Shown here one piece after another: positions 1 to 9,086 of a stretch of 64,000 nucleotides of DNA; positions within the stretch are counted from its first letter, which is position 1, and each line of letters begins with the position of its first letter. The notes under the pieces were generated by a model that had not been told where the DNA came from, made no database searches, and saw only the letters and a program-made list of their open reading frames with translations. The position numbers were made by a program, and so were the translations under genes. Source of the stretch: CAVQWT01 sp963810815 (GTDB lineage Bacteria > Pseudomonadota > Gammaproteobacteria > Burkholderiales > Casimicrobiaceae); contig CAWEPB010000007.1 of NCBI GenBank assembly GCA_963810815.1, positions 1,054,001-1,118,000 of the forward strand, read 5' to 3'.

Positions 1-1
1 C

Positions 2-877
2 GCGCCCGGGCGCATCGTCTACACGGCGATGCTCAACGCGCGCGGCGGCTTCGAGAGCGACCTCACCGTCATCCGCATCGCGCCGCAGGAGTTCCTGATC
101 GTCACCGGATCGGCGCAGACGACGCGCGACTTCGCATGGATCGAACGCGGCATCGGTCCGGACCGGCACGCCGCGCTGGTCGACGTCACCAGCGCCTGGT
201 CGGTGGTGTCGGTAATGGGGCCGAAGGCCGAAGCGCTGCTCGGAACGCTGTCGGCCGACGACTTCTCGAAGGCTGCCCTGCCGTTCGCGACGACGCGAAT
301 GGTCGACGTCGGCTACGCCCGGGTGCGCGCCGCGCGGATGAGCTACGTCGGCGGCCCGGGCTACGAGCTCTACGTCCCGACCGACCAGTGCGCGACGCTC
401 TACGACGCGCTGGTCGCCGCCGGCCCCGCCTTCGGCCTGCGCGACGCCGGCTACTACACCATCGACGCGCTGCGGATCGAGGCCGGCCGACGCGCCTGGG
501 GCGCCGAACTCGGCCCCGACGATACGCCGTGGGAAGCGGGTCTCGGTCACGCCGTCAGGCTCGACAAGCCGTCGGCGTTCGTCGGCCGCGAGGCGCTCGT
601 CGCGCAGCGGGAAGCCGGGCCCACCCGGCGTCTGGTCCGCTTCAGCTTCGACGAGCCGGCGGCGTTCCCCTGGGGTGGCGAGCCGATCCTCATGGACGGC
701 CGCAACGTCGGCGAGCTGACCAGCGCGGGCTACAGCTGGAAGCTGGGCCGCGCGGTGGCGATGGGTTACGCCCGCGCACCCGACGGCGTCGCCCCGCTGG
801 CCGACGCGGCGCTGCTGGCCGCCCGCTACGAGGTCGAAATCGCCGGCGAGCGCCACGCGGTGACGGCGCAGCTCTAG
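2..877 (+). CDS. GcvT-fold aminomethyltransferase-like protein (C-terminal part, 5' truncated)
   Basis: The reading frame is open from base 2, so the true start lies before the window. The visible 290 or so residues have the GcvT/YgfZ fold layout: a central stretch with GPKAEALL and a DALRIEAGRR segment (the tetrahydrofolate-binding region of GcvT and of the C-terminal half of dimethylglycine and sarcosine dehydrogenases), then a C-terminal beta-barrel with GREAL and ELTSAGYSWKLGRAVAMGY. It could be a stand-alone aminomethyltransferase or the end of a long FAD-GcvT fusion; the sequence here cannot decide. It ends 17 bp before a formate dehydrogenase gene, which fits a C1 route in which methyl groups loaded on tetrahydrofolate are oxidised to formate and then CO2. 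Confidence 0.8.
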   Translation, partial: APGRIVYTAMLNARGGFESDLTVIRIAPQEFLIVTGSAQTTRDFAWIERGIGPDRHAALVDVTSAWSVVSVMGPKAEALLGTLSADDFSKAALPFATTRMVDVGYARVRAARMSYVGGPGYELYVPTDQCATLYDALVAAGPAFGLRDAGYYTIDALRIEAGRRAWGAELGPDDTPWEAGLGHAVRLDKPSAFVGREALVAQREAGPTRRLVRFSFDEPAAFPWGGEPILMDGRNVGELTSAGYSWKLGRAVAMGYARAPDGVAPLADAALLAARYEVEIAGERHAVTAQL

Positions 878-894
878 CCCGGGATAATCGTGGC

Positions 895-2625
895 GTGAGC
901 GTCCTGCCCCCCGCCCCCGATTCCGCCGCGCCGCCCCCCGCTGCGCCGGTCGTCTTCCGCGCGCATCCGCGCGGCCGGCCGGTCGATCCGGTGGTCCTTG
1001 CCGAGGTCGAGCGGCTGGTCGCCGGGCTGCCCCTTGCGCGCGACCAGCTGATCGAGCATCTGCATCGGCTGCAGGACGCGCTGGGCCACCTTCCGGTCGC
1101 GCACCTGACGGCGCTGGCCGAGCTGCTGCGCCTCGCGCCGGTCGAGGTGTACGAAGTCGCGAGCTTCTACCATCACTTCGACGTGGTCCGCGACGGCGAG
1201 CCGGCGCCACCCGCACTGACGATTCGCGTCTGCACCTCGCTGCCCTGCGCCCTTGCCGGCGGGCCCGACCTTGCCGCGCGCGCGGCTTCGGCGCTCGGCC
1301 CGGGCGTGCGCGTCACCGGCGCGTCCTGCCTCGGCCGCTGCGACACCGCCCCGGCGGCGCTGTGCGGCGCCCGCGTGATCGGCCACGCGACCGTCGAGGC
1401 GCTCGAGCGCGCCGCGGCCGCCGGCCACGTCGGCGCGGCCGTGCCGGAGGTGGACGGCTACGACGCGTATCGGGCGGCCGGCGGCTACGCGCTGTATGCC
1501 GAATGCCGGCGCGGCGCGCGCGACGCCGCCGCCACCATCGCCGTGCTCGACGACGCGCGGCTCCGCGGGCTGGGCGGCGCCGGCTTTCCCGCCGGCCGCA
1601 AATGGGACGCCGTGCGCCGCGAGCCGGGACCCCGCTACGTCGCCGTGAACATCGACGAAGGCGAGCCGGGCACGTTCAAGGACCGGCACTGCCTGGAAAC
1701 CGACCCGCACCGCTTCCTCGAAGGCGCGCTGATCGCGGCGTGGGCCGTCGACGCCGCGGCGGTCTACGTCTACCTGCGCGACGAGTACGCCGGCTGCCGC
1801 TCGATGCTCGAGCGCGAGCTCGCGCGGCTCGCCGCGGCGCCGCCGGACGGTCTCGTCCTGCCGCCGATCCACCTGCGCCGCGGCGCCGGCGCGTACGTCT
1901 GCGGCGAGGAGTCGGCGATGATCGAATCGATCGAGGGCAGGCGCGGCTACCCGCGGCTGCGCCCTCCGTACGTCGCGCAGAAGGGTCTGTTCGGCCGGCC
2001 CACGCTGGAGCACAACGTCGAGACGCTGTTCTGGGTGCGCGGAATCCTCGAGCACGGCGCCGACTGGTACGCGGCGCAGGGTCGCCACGGCCGTCACGGC
2101 GCCCGCGCGTTTTCCGTATCCGGTCGCGTCCGGCGCCCCGGGGTCTGCATCGCGCCCGCCGGCATCACCGCCCGCGAACTCATCGACGAGTTCGCCGGCG
2201 GCATGGCCGACGGGCACGTGCTGTACGCGTTCCTGCCGGGCGGCGCGTCGGGCGGAATTCTGCCGGCGGCGCTGGCCGACGTCCCGCTGGACTTCGACAC
2301 CCTGGCCGAGCACGGTGCCTTCATCGGTTCGGCGGCGCTGATCGTGCTGTCGCAGCACGACCGCGCGGTCGACGCCGCGCGCAACGTCATGGCGTTCTTT
2401 CGCGACGAGTCCTGCGGCCAGTGCACGCCCTGCCGGGAAGGCACGCGGGCGGCGGTGGACCTGATGGCCGCGCCGCGGTGGGACCGGGCGCTGCTCGAGG
2501 AACTCTGCGCGGCCATGGCCGACGCGTCGATCTGCGGCCTCGGCCAGGCAGCGCCCAATCCGATCCGCAGCGTGCTGCGCTGGTTCGCGCACGAGCTCGA
2601 TCCCGCCGGGCAGCGCGCCGGATGA
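895..2625 (+). CDS. fdsB: NAD-dependent formate dehydrogenase, fused gamma/beta (NuoE-NuoF-like) subunit
   Basis: About 576 residues from a GTG start at 895, chosen because homology begins there and it follows the previous stop by 17 bp. Residues 25-160 are a NuoE-like thioredoxin-fold domain with a [2Fe-2S] set at C113, C118, C145 and C149. Residues 190-575 are NuoF-like: the FMN/NADH region (GLGGAGFPAGRKW near 225, then NIDEGEPGTFKDR), GAGAYVCGEE, and a [4Fe-4S] set at C507, C510, C513 and C547. In soluble NAD-linked formate dehydrogenases (FdsGBA) this module passes electrons from the molybdenum subunit to NAD+. Usually FdsG and FdsB are separate genes; here they are one reading frame. The alpha subunit follows 18 bp downstream. 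No fdsC or fdsD is present after it. Confidence 0.9.
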   Translation: MSVLPPAPDSAAPPPAAPVVFRAHPRGRPVDPVVLAEVERLVAGLPLARDQLIEHLHRLQDALGHLPVAHLTALAELLRLAPVEVYEVASFYHHFDVVRDGEPAPPALTIRVCTSLPCALAGGPDLAARAASALGPGVRVTGASCLGRCDTAPAALCGARVIGHATVEALERAAAAGHVGAAVPEVDGYDAYRAAGGYALYAECRRGARDAAATIAVLDDARLRGLGGAGFPAGRKWDAVRREPGPRYVAVNIDEGEPGTFKDRHCLETDPHRFLEGALIAAWAVDAAAVYVYLRDEYAGCRSMLERELARLAAAPPDGLVLPPIHLRRGAGAYVCGEESAMIESIEGRRGYPRLRPPYVAQKGLFGRPTLEHNVETLFWVRGILEHGADWYAAQGRHGRHGARAFSVSGRVRRPGVCIAPAGITARELIDEFAGGMADGHVLYAFLPGGASGGILPAALADVPLDFDTLAEHGAFIGSAALIVLSQHDRAVDAARNVMAFFRDESCGQCTPCREGTRAAVDLMAAPRWDRALLEELCAAMADASICGLGQAAPNPIRSVLRWFAHELDPAGQRAG

Positions 2626-2643
2626 GCCGACGCCGAGCGACCG

Positions 2644-5388
2644 ATGAGTGACGGCGCGGTCGGCTTCACGCTCGACGGGCGGCCGGTCGACGCGCGTCCC
2701 GGCGAAACGATCCTCGCCGCCGCGGCGCGGCACGGGGTCGCCCTGCCGAACCTCTGCCACAAGGAGGGGTACCGGCCCGACGGCAACTGCCGCGCCTGCG
2801 TCGTCGAGATCGGTGGCGAGCGCGCGCTGGCGGCGGCGTGCTGCCGGACCCCCGCGACCGGCATGGACGTGCGCACGGCGACGCCGCGCGTGCGGCACGC
2901 GCAGAAGACCGTCATCGAATTGCTGGTCGCGGCCGCCGGTCGGGACGCGGTCGACGATCCGCTGCGGCACGACGCCGAGCTCGCGCGCTGGGCGCGGATG
3001 CTGGAGGTGACGCGTTCGCGCTTCGCCGCCCGGCGCGCGCCGCCCGTCGACCGCAGCCACCCGGCGATCACCGTCGACCTCTCCGCCTGCATCCAGTGCG
3101 GGCGCTGCGTGCGCGCCTGCCGCGAGGAGCAGGGCAACGACGTCATCGGCATCGCCGGCCGCGGCGATCTCGCCCGCATCGTGTTCGACGCCGGCGAGGC
3201 ACTGGGGGAAAGCTCCTGCGTGGCCTGCGGCGAGTGCGTGCAGGCCTGCCCCACCGGTGCGCTCGCGCCCGCTCACGACGCTGCGCGCACGGCCCCGGAA
3301 CGCAGCGTCGATTCGCTGTGCCCGTACTGCGGCGTCGGCTGCCAGGTGCGCTGGCACGTCCGGGGCGAGCGCATCGTCTACGCCGAAGGGCTGCCCGGGC
3401 CTGCGAATGCGTCGCGCCTTTGCGTGAAGGGCCGTTACGGCTTCGACTACGGCTCGCATCCGGAGCGGCTCACCCGGCCGCTGGTGCGCCGCGTCGGGAG
3501 GCCCAAGTCCCCCGCGCTGCTGCCGCCGCATCGATTCGGCGAGGTGTTCCGCGAGGCGACCTGGGATGAGGCGCTGGAACGGGCCACCGCAGGCCTGCTG
3601 CGCCTGCGCGACCAGCATGGCGGCGCAGCGCTCGCCGGCCTCGGCTCGGCCAAGGGCAGCAACGAGGAGGCGTACCTGTTCCAGAAGCTCGTGCGCACCG
3701 GGCTTCGTACGAACAACGTCGACCACTGCACGCGGCTGTGCCACGCGTCGAGCGTCGCTGCACTGCTGGAAGGCATCGGCTCGGCCGCGGTGTCGAATCC
3801 CGTCCGCGACGTCGCGCACGCCGACTTCATCCTCGTCATCGGCGCCAACCCGACGGCCAACCATCCGGTGGCCGCGACCTGGATCAAGAACGCCGCTCGT
3901 CGCGGCGCCGATCTCGTCGTCGCCGATCCCCGCCGGGTGGACCTCGCGCGGCACGCGCGGACCTGGCTGGGCTTCGCGCCGGACGCCGACGTCGCCCTGC
4001 TGCAGGCGCTGCTGCACGTCATCGTCCACGAAGGGCTGGCCGATGCCGCGTTCGTCGACGCGCGGACGGCCGATTTCGCGGCGCTGCGCGACAGCGTCGC
4101 CGCGGCGACGCCGGAGGCGATGGCGCCGGTCTGCGGCATCGCCCCCGCGGTGCTGCGCGACGTCGCCAGGCGCTACGCGAGCGCGGGCGCGTCGATGATC
4201 CTCTGGGGCATGGGCATCTCGCAGCACACGCACGGCACCGACAACGCCCGCTGCCTGATCGCGATGGCGCTGGCGACGGGTCAGATCGGACGCCCCGGAA
4301 CGGGGCTGCATCCGCTGCGCGGTCAGAACAACGTGCAGGGCGCGTCGGATGCCGGACTGATCCCCATGTTCCTGCCCGATTACCGGCGCGCGGACTCCGT
4401 CGACGCGAGGCGCTGGTTCGAGCGCTTCTGGCGTTCCACGCTGCCGGCGGTGCCCGGGCTGACCGTGGTCGAGATCACCGACGCAATCCACGCCGGCACG
4501 ATCCGCGGGATGGTCATCATGGGTGAGAATCCGGCGATGTCGGATCCGGACGCCGCGCACGCGCGGGCGGCACTGGCGAAGCTCGAGCACCTCGTGGTCC
4601 AGGACCTCTTCCCCACGGAAACCGCCGGCTACGCCGACGTGATCCTGCCCGCGACATCGTTCTTCGAGAAGACGGGGACGTTCACCAACACCGACCGCAC
4701 GGTGCAACTCGCGGGCCGCGCGCTGGAGCCGCCGGGGGACGCGCGGGCGGACCTGTGGATACTGCAGGAGATCGCGAAGCGGCTGGGGCTCGACTGGCGG
4801 TACCCCGGAGCGGACCACGGCGTCGCGGTGGTGCACGAGGAGATGCGACTCGCAATGCCATCGGTCGCCGGCATCTCGTGGGCGCGGCTGGAGCGCGACG
4901 GCGCAACCACCTACCCCTGCCACGACGCGGCCGCGCCGGGCGAGCCGATCGTCTTCCGGGATCGGTTCCCCACTCCGGACGGTCGCGGCCGCTTCGTCCC
5001 GGTGACGCGGACACCCCCGATCGAGGCGCCCGACGCCGAGTATCCGCTGGTCCTGATCACCGGCCGCGAGCTCGAACACTGGCATACGGGCGCAATGACG
5101 CGTCGGGCGGCGGTGCTCGACGCGCTGGAACCGGTCGCCGCGGCCTCGCTCGCGCCGGACGCGATCGCGGCGCTGGGGCTCGATCCGGGGGCGACCATCG
5201 TCGTCGAAACCCGGCGCGGATCGATCCGGCTGCCCGTTCGGGCCGATCCGGCCGTGCCCCGCGACGCAGTGTTCGTTCCGTTCTGTTTCGTCGAGGCCGC
5301 CGCCAATCTGCTCACTCACGCGGCGCTCGACCCCTTCGGCAGGATTCCCGGTTTCAAGTACTGCGCGGCGCGCGTGCGCCCCGGTTGA
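2644..5388 (+). CDS. fdsA: Formate dehydrogenase alpha subunit (molybdopterin, NuoG-like N-terminus)
   Basis: A 914-residue catalytic subunit oxidising formate to CO2. Order of parts: plant-type [2Fe-2S] ligands C38, C49, C52 and C66; two bacterial ferredoxin-type [4Fe-4S] motifs (C149-C159 and C192-C202); the molybdopterin-domain [4Fe-4S] motif CPYCGVGC at 226-233; then the bis-MGD domains. The active-site position is Cys366 in RLCH, aligned with selenocysteine 140 of E. coli FdhF, so this is a cysteine enzyme with no UGA. Residues 68-148 hold no cysteine, so the His-Cys3 cluster found at this place in NuoG and in canonical FdsA appears to be missing. It forms an operon with the upstream NuoE-NuoF fusion. 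Confidence 0.92.
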   Translation: MSDGAVGFTLDGRPVDARPGETILAAAARHGVALPNLCHKEGYRPDGNCRACVVEIGGERALAAACCRTPATGMDVRTATPRVRHAQKTVIELLVAAAGRDAVDDPLRHDAELARWARMLEVTRSRFAARRAPPVDRSHPAITVDLSACIQCGRCVRACREEQGNDVIGIAGRGDLARIVFDAGEALGESSCVACGECVQACPTGALAPAHDAARTAPERSVDSLCPYCGVGCQVRWHVRGERIVYAEGLPGPANASRLCVKGRYGFDYGSHPERLTRPLVRRVGRPKSPALLPPHRFGEVFREATWDEALERATAGLLRLRDQHGGAALAGLGSAKGSNEEAYLFQKLVRTGLRTNNVDHCTRLCHASSVAALLEGIGSAAVSNPVRDVAHADFILVIGANPTANHPVAATWIKNAARRGADLVVADPRRVDLARHARTWLGFAPDADVALLQALLHVIVHEGLADAAFVDARTADFAALRDSVAAATPEAMAPVCGIAPAVLRDVARRYASAGASMILWGMGISQHTHGTDNARCLIAMALATGQIGRPGTGLHPLRGQNNVQGASDAGLIPMFLPDYRRADSVDARRWFERFWRSTLPAVPGLTVVEITDAIHAGTIRGMVIMGENPAMSDPDAAHARAALAKLEHLVVQDLFPTETAGYADVILPATSFFEKTGTFTNTDRTVQLAGRALEPPGDARADLWILQEIAKRLGLDWRYPGADHGVAVVHEEMRLAMPSVAGISWARLERDGATTYPCHDAAAPGEPIVFRDRFPTPDGRGRFVPVTRTPPIEAPDAEYPLVLITGRELEHWHTGAMTRRAAVLDALEPVAAASLAPDAIAALGLDPGATIVVETRRGSIRLPVRADPAVPRDAVFVPFCFVEAAANLLTHAALDPFGRIPGFKYCAARVRPG

Positions 5389-5426
5389 CGCGGGCAATCG
5401 CGGCTGCCGGGGACCGGTCGGCTTGC

Positions 5427-5465
5427 CGCCCTCGCGGCCATCACGGCCATCGCGGCCGTCAGGCG
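5427..5465 (+). repeat. Short 9-bp direct repeats
   Basis: Three imperfect tandem copies of CGGCCATCR lie between the formate dehydrogenase operon and the IclR gene. The 270-bp gap 5389-5658 otherwise holds repeat copy 1 of the dispersed AAAATTC family and no clear terminator or promoter. Confidence 0.4.
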
Positions 5466-5566
5466 GAGTTCATCCTTCCGGCTGATGGCCTTGGGGTGCG
5501 CAACGGCGGACCCTTGAGGCATGGCCTGTGCGTTACGCGGCACCGGCACCTCGGGGACATTGCCCG

Positions 5567-5591
5567 GAATTCAACCTGACCCCAATGGGGG
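5567..5591 (+). repeat. Dispersed intergenic repeat, copy 1
   Basis: Contains AATTCAACCTGACCCC followed at once by the short palindrome CCCC-AAT-GGGG. The same core occurs at 56771-56792, 56956-56983 and 63058-63083. This copy lies about 75 bp before the IclR start codon, in its likely promoter or leader. Confidence 0.7.
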
Positions 5592-5658
5592 TGGTTTCCA
5601 TCTGGCGGAAATGCGGTGGCTGTGGTCTGATCGATGCTTTAGCGCCGGATTCGCCGCC

Positions 5659-6492
5659 ATGCCGCACCGCTTCACCACACCGCCACGCCGCGGCCGCACG
5701 CCGTCCAAGCCCGGGGCCGTCACGGGCCAGGTGCAGAGCCTGACCCGCGGCCTCTCGATCCTCGAGGCGCTCGCCCGCGCCGAAGGGGGGCTGACGCTGA
5801 CCGACGTGGGCCAGCGCGTCGCGCTGCCGCCGTCGACGACGCACCGGCTGCTCGCCACGCTGGAAAAGATGGGCTACGTCTTCCAGGCCGGCGACCTCGG
5901 TCTCTGGTACGTCGGGCTGCAGGCGTTCGCCGTCGGCTCGAGCTTCCTCGCCAACCGCGATTTCGTCGCGCAGAGCCACCCGTACATGCGCCGCCTGATG
6001 GAACAGTCCGGCGAGACGGCGAATCTCGGCATCCTCGACGGCACCGAGGCCGTATTCGTCGACCAGGTCCAGTGCCGCGAAATGATGCGCACGATCGTCA
6101 AGCTCGGCAGCCGGGTGCCGCTGCACGCCTCCGGCGTCGGCAAGGCGATCTTCGCGTCGCTGCCCGACGCGCAGATCGACGCGATCCTCAAGGTCAAGGG
6201 TCTGCCGCGGATCACCGCGAACACGATCACCGCCCCGGAGACGATGTGGGCGTCGATCCGCGTCATCCGCCAGCGCGGCTGGTCGTTCGACGACGAGGAG
6301 CACGCGCTCGGCACCCGCTGCGTCGCGGCGCCGATCTACGACGAACACGCCGAGACGATGGGGGCGATCTCCCTGGCCGGCCCGTCGTCGCGCCTGCCCG
6401 ACGACCGGATCAAGACCCTGGGACCGATCGTCGCCCACACCGCCGAGGAACTCACCCGCCACCTCGGCGGCCGGTGGCCCCACCCGTACTGA
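5659..6492 (+). CDS. IclR-family transcriptional regulator
   Basis: 277 residues from ATG 5659. The winged helix-turn-helix is at about 25-90 (LTRGLSILEAL, then LPPSTTHRLLATLEKMGYV), followed by the IclR effector domain (ASGVGKAIFASLP, DDEEHALGTRCVAAPIYD, GAISLAGPSSRL). The frame is open back to 5521, but that extension runs through a dispersed intergenic repeat and lacks family similarity, so the inner ATG is preferred. IclR proteins usually control catabolic genes next to them. Here the nearest candidate is the upstream formate dehydrogenase/GcvT operon on the same strand, but the target cannot be read from the sequence. The gene converges with nagZ. Confidence 0.88.
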   Translation: MPHRFTTPPRRGRTPSKPGAVTGQVQSLTRGLSILEALARAEGGLTLTDVGQRVALPPSTTHRLLATLEKMGYVFQAGDLGLWYVGLQAFAVGSSFLANRDFVAQSHPYMRRLMEQSGETANLGILDGTEAVFVDQVQCREMMRTIVKLGSRVPLHASGVGKAIFASLPDAQIDAILKVKGLPRITANTITAPETMWASIRVIRQRGWSFDDEEHALGTRCVAAPIYDEHAETMGAISLAGPSSRLPDDRIKTLGPIVAHTAEELTRHLGGRWPHPY

Positions 6493-6577
6493 CCGCGACA
6501 CGGACAGTACGCCGCGACCCCACGCCATCGCCGCGGGCGCAGACCCGCGCGCTGCCCGCCAGCGCGCACCGCGGCAT

Positions 6578-7561
6578 TCACACCGGGCAGGGGCCCGGCG
6601 CGCGACCTTCCATCGCCGCGGCGCGCCGCGCGAGATCGGGGCCCGCCCCGACGCGCCAGCGGGCGAGCAGGTCGTCCGCCGCGGCCGGATCGTTGCAGAC
6701 CAGCACCATGTCGCAGCCGGCCGCCAGCGCCGCATCGGCGCGTGCCGTCATGTCGCCGGCCGTGTGCGCGCCGGCCATGCCGAGGTCGTCGCTGAAGATC
6801 ATGCCGTCGAAACCCAGTCGTCCGCGCAGGATGTCCTGCAGCCAGATCCGCGAGAAGCCCGCCGGCACCGCATCGACGGCCGGATAGACGACGTGCGCGG
6901 GCATGACGCCTTCGAGGCCGTGCGCCGCCATCGACGCGAAGGGCACCAGATCGTCGGCGGCGATCGTCGCGAGGGTTCGCGGGTCGACCGGCACGTCGAC
7001 ATGCGAGTCCGCCGCGACGTGGCCGTGGCCGGGAAAGTGCTTGCCGACCGCGGCCATGCCGCCGGCGCGAAGCCCGGCGTGCAGCGCTGCCGCGAGATGG
7101 GCCGCGGCATTCGGGTTGCGGTGAAACGCGCGATCCCCGATCACCGTGCTCGCGCCGAAGTCGAGGTCGAGCACCGGCGTGAAGCTGAAATCGACACCGT
7201 GGGCGCGGAGCTCGCGCGCCATCGTCCACCCGAGCCGTATCGCCTCGCCCGCGGCGGCCGCCACGTCGCGGTCCCAGTGCGCGCCGAGCGTGCGCATCGG
7301 AGGAATGGCGGTGAAGCCGTCGCGAAAGCGCTGCACCCGGCCGCCCTCGTGATCGACCGCGATCAGCAGCTGCGGTGAACGCAGTGCCCGGATCGCCTGC
7401 GTCAGGGCCGTGAGCTGCGTCGGCGACGAATAATTGCGCGCGAACAGGATGACACCGCCGACCAGCGGGTGGAGGAGCCGGGCGCGGTCATCCCCGCTGA
7501 GCTCGGTGCCCTCGACGTCGAGCATCACCGGACCGCGGGCCAGCGCGGCCGCGACACTCAT
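6578..7561 (-). CDS. nagZ: Beta-N-acetylhexosaminidase NagZ
   Basis: 327 residues, family GH3. It removes N-acetylglucosamine from cytosolic muropeptides in peptidoglycan recycling. Visible signatures: IAVDHEGGRVQR at 67-78, the loop KHFPGHG at 174-180 with the general acid pair DSH at 185-187, and SDDLGM at 257-262, whose first Asp is the nucleophile in this family. The ATG overlaps the stop of pdxJ by 4 bp (ATGA), so the two are probably translationally coupled. In many betaproteobacteria acpS sits between pdxJ and nagZ; it is absent here. Confidence 0.94.
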   Translation of the reverse strand: MSVAAALARGPVMLDVEGTELSGDDRARLLHPLVGGVILFARNYSSPTQLTALTQAIRALRSPQLLIAVDHEGGRVQRFRDGFTAIPPMRTLGAHWDRDVAAAAGEAIRLGWTMARELRAHGVDFSFTPVLDLDFGASTVIGDRAFHRNPNAAAHLAAALHAGLRAGGMAAVGKHFPGHGHVAADSHVDVPVDPRTLATIAADDLVPFASMAAHGLEGVMPAHVVYPAVDAVPAGFSRIWLQDILRGRLGFDGMIFSDDLGMAGAHTAGDMTARADAALAAGCDMVLVCNDPAAADDLLARWRVGAGPDLARRAAAMEGRAPGPCPV

Positions 7562-8304
7562 GTCCGCGCCTCGCGGATCAGCGCCTTCATCTGCCGGACG
7601 GCCTCGCGCAGGCCGGTGAAGATCGAGCGCGAGACGATCGCGTGGCCGATGTGGAGTTCGGCGATCTCCGGCATCGCGGCCACCGGCTGCACGTTGTGGT
7701 AATTGAGCGCATGCCCCGCGTTGAAGCGCATCCCGGCGGCGCGGATCGCCGAGCCCGCGTCGCGAATGCGGGCGAGTTCGGCGACGACGGCAGGGCTCTC
7801 GCGATCGCGGCCCCGGGCGTGGAACGCGTGCGCGTACGGGCCGGTGTGGACCTCGCAGACGCGGGCGCCGATTCGCGCAGCGGCCTCGACCTGCGCCCGC
7901 TCGGCGTCGATGAATACGCTGACGACGATGCCCGCGTCGGCGAGCCGGGCGACCGCCTCGGTCAGCGCAGCCTCCTTGCCGGCGACGTCGAGGCCACCCT
8001 CGGTCGTGATCTCGTGGCGGCCCTCGGGGACCAGCATCGCCATTTCCGGCTTCACGCGGCAGGCGATGTCGATCATCTCGGGCGTCGCGGCCATTTCCAG
8101 GTTCAGCTTGATGTGGACCAGTTCCCGCAGCCGTCGCACGTCCTCGTCCTGGATGTGCCGCCGGTCCTCGCGCAGGTGGACGGTGATGCCGTCGGCGCCG
8201 CCCAGGTGCGCCTCGACCGCCGCCCACACCGGATCCGGCTCGAAAGTGCGCCGCGCCTGGCGCAGCGTGGCGACATGGTCGATGTTGACGCCGAGTTCGA
8301 TCAC
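7558..8304 (-). CDS. pdxJ: Pyridoxine 5'-phosphate synthase PdxJ
   Basis: 248 residues from a GTG start that overlaps the recO stop by 4 bp (GTGA). PdxJ condenses 1-deoxyxylulose 5-phosphate with 3-amino-2-oxopropyl phosphate to make pyridoxine 5'-phosphate. Family signatures are the N-terminus IELGVNIDHVATLRQAR, DGITVHLREDRRHI, the glutamate-rich KPEMAMLVPE and the phosphate-binding region near CEVHTGPYA. The length matches the family (about 240-250). It is part of the rnc-era-recO-pdxJ operon layout typical of proteobacteria. Confidence 0.95.
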   Translation of the reverse strand: MIELGVNIDHVATLRQARRTFEPDPVWAAVEAHLGGADGITVHLREDRRHIQDEDVRRLRELVHIKLNLEMAATPEMIDIACRVKPEMAMLVPEGRHEITTEGGLDVAGKEAALTEAVARLADAGIVVSVFIDAERAQVEAAARIGARVCEVHTGPYAHAFHARGRDRESPAVVAELARIRDAGSAIRAAGMRFNAGHALNYHNVQPVAAMPEIAELHIGHAIVSRSIFTGLREAVRQMKALIREART

Positions 8305-9068
8305 GGGGTCGTTCCTTCCTGTTCGTCGAGCGCCTGCAGGTCCTGCACGACGCGGCGGCTCTCGATGCCGCGCGCCTCGAGGTAATGGTCGAGCACGTCG
8401 CGCATGAGCCGCTTGGCCTCGCCGGCGGTGGCAGCGTCGTCGAAGCGCCCGGCAGCGAGCGCCAGCAGCGTCGCCCCGCGCACCAGCGGCAGCCGGCGCC
8501 CCGGCTCCGCGGCGAACGCGCCGGCGTTGCGCTGAGGTCCGCGGTCGAAGGCGTAATGGTAGCGCGCCGCCGCGTCGACCGGCGCTCCGGTGTCGGCCTC
8601 GACCGTGAGCGGCAGCGCGTACCCCAGTTCCGCCAGCAGCGAGAGCTCGAAGCGCCGGAGGATCGGTCCCTGCGGTCCCCCCGCAGCGAGCTCGGCGAGC
8701 GCCGACTCGTAGGTCGCGAACAGCGCCGGATGGGGATCCTCGCGCGCCAGCAGCTTCAGCAGCAGCTCGTTGAGGTAGAAGCCGGACAGCAGCGCCCCGC
8801 CGCCCGGCAGCGGGAGGCCGCCGCGCCACTCGGCCTTCGCCAGCGTCTTGAGCTCCGCGCCGCCGTACCAGGACAGCGCGAGCGGCTGGAATCCCTGCAG
8901 CAGGCCGCGCAACTCGGAACGCGGGCGCTTCGCGCCCCGCGCCACCATCGCGACCCGCCCGTGCGGCGCGGTGAACGCCTCGACGATCAGGCTCGTTTCC
9001 TTGTACGGATAGGTGTGCAGGACGAACGCCGGCGCGTCGTCGTGGCGTTGCGGTTGCGCGCGGGCCAT
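8301..9068 (-). CDS. recO: DNA repair protein RecO
   Basis: 255 residues. There is an N-terminal OB fold (FVLHTYPYKETSLIVEAFT, then GRVAMVARGAKRPRS) and a helical C-terminal half (SGFYLNELLLKLLAREDPHPALF). RecO works with RecR and RecF to load RecA on SSB-coated gaps. The gene lies 18 bp after era and overlaps pdxJ by 4 bp. No cysteine zinc motif is seen, as in other proteobacterial RecO proteins. Confidence 0.93.
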   Translation of the reverse strand: MARAQPQRHDDAPAFVLHTYPYKETSLIVEAFTAPHGRVAMVARGAKRPRSELRGLLQGFQPLALSWYGGAELKTLAKAEWRGGLPLPGGGALLSGFYLNELLLKLLAREDPHPALFATYESALAELAAGGPQGPILRRFELSLLAELGYALPLTVEADTGAPVDAAARYHYAFDRGPQRNAGAFAAEPGRRLPLVRGATLLALAAGRFDDAATAGEAKRLMRDVLDHYLEARGIESRRVVQDLQALDEQEGTTP

Positions 9069-9086
9069 GGCGTCGCCGCTGGCGCG

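Noticed and set aside
874..5397. A 1507-codon open frame on the minus strand opposite the formate dehydrogenase genes
   Set aside because: It mirrors the plus-strand codon pattern of very GC-rich genes, has Arg/Gly-rich low-complexity sequence and no domain. The opposite strand carries complete Fe-S and molybdopterin signatures.
5521..5658. N-terminal extension of the IclR regulator from 5521
   Set aside because: It passes through a dispersed intergenic repeat and lacks family similarity; ATG 5659 gives a normal-length protein.
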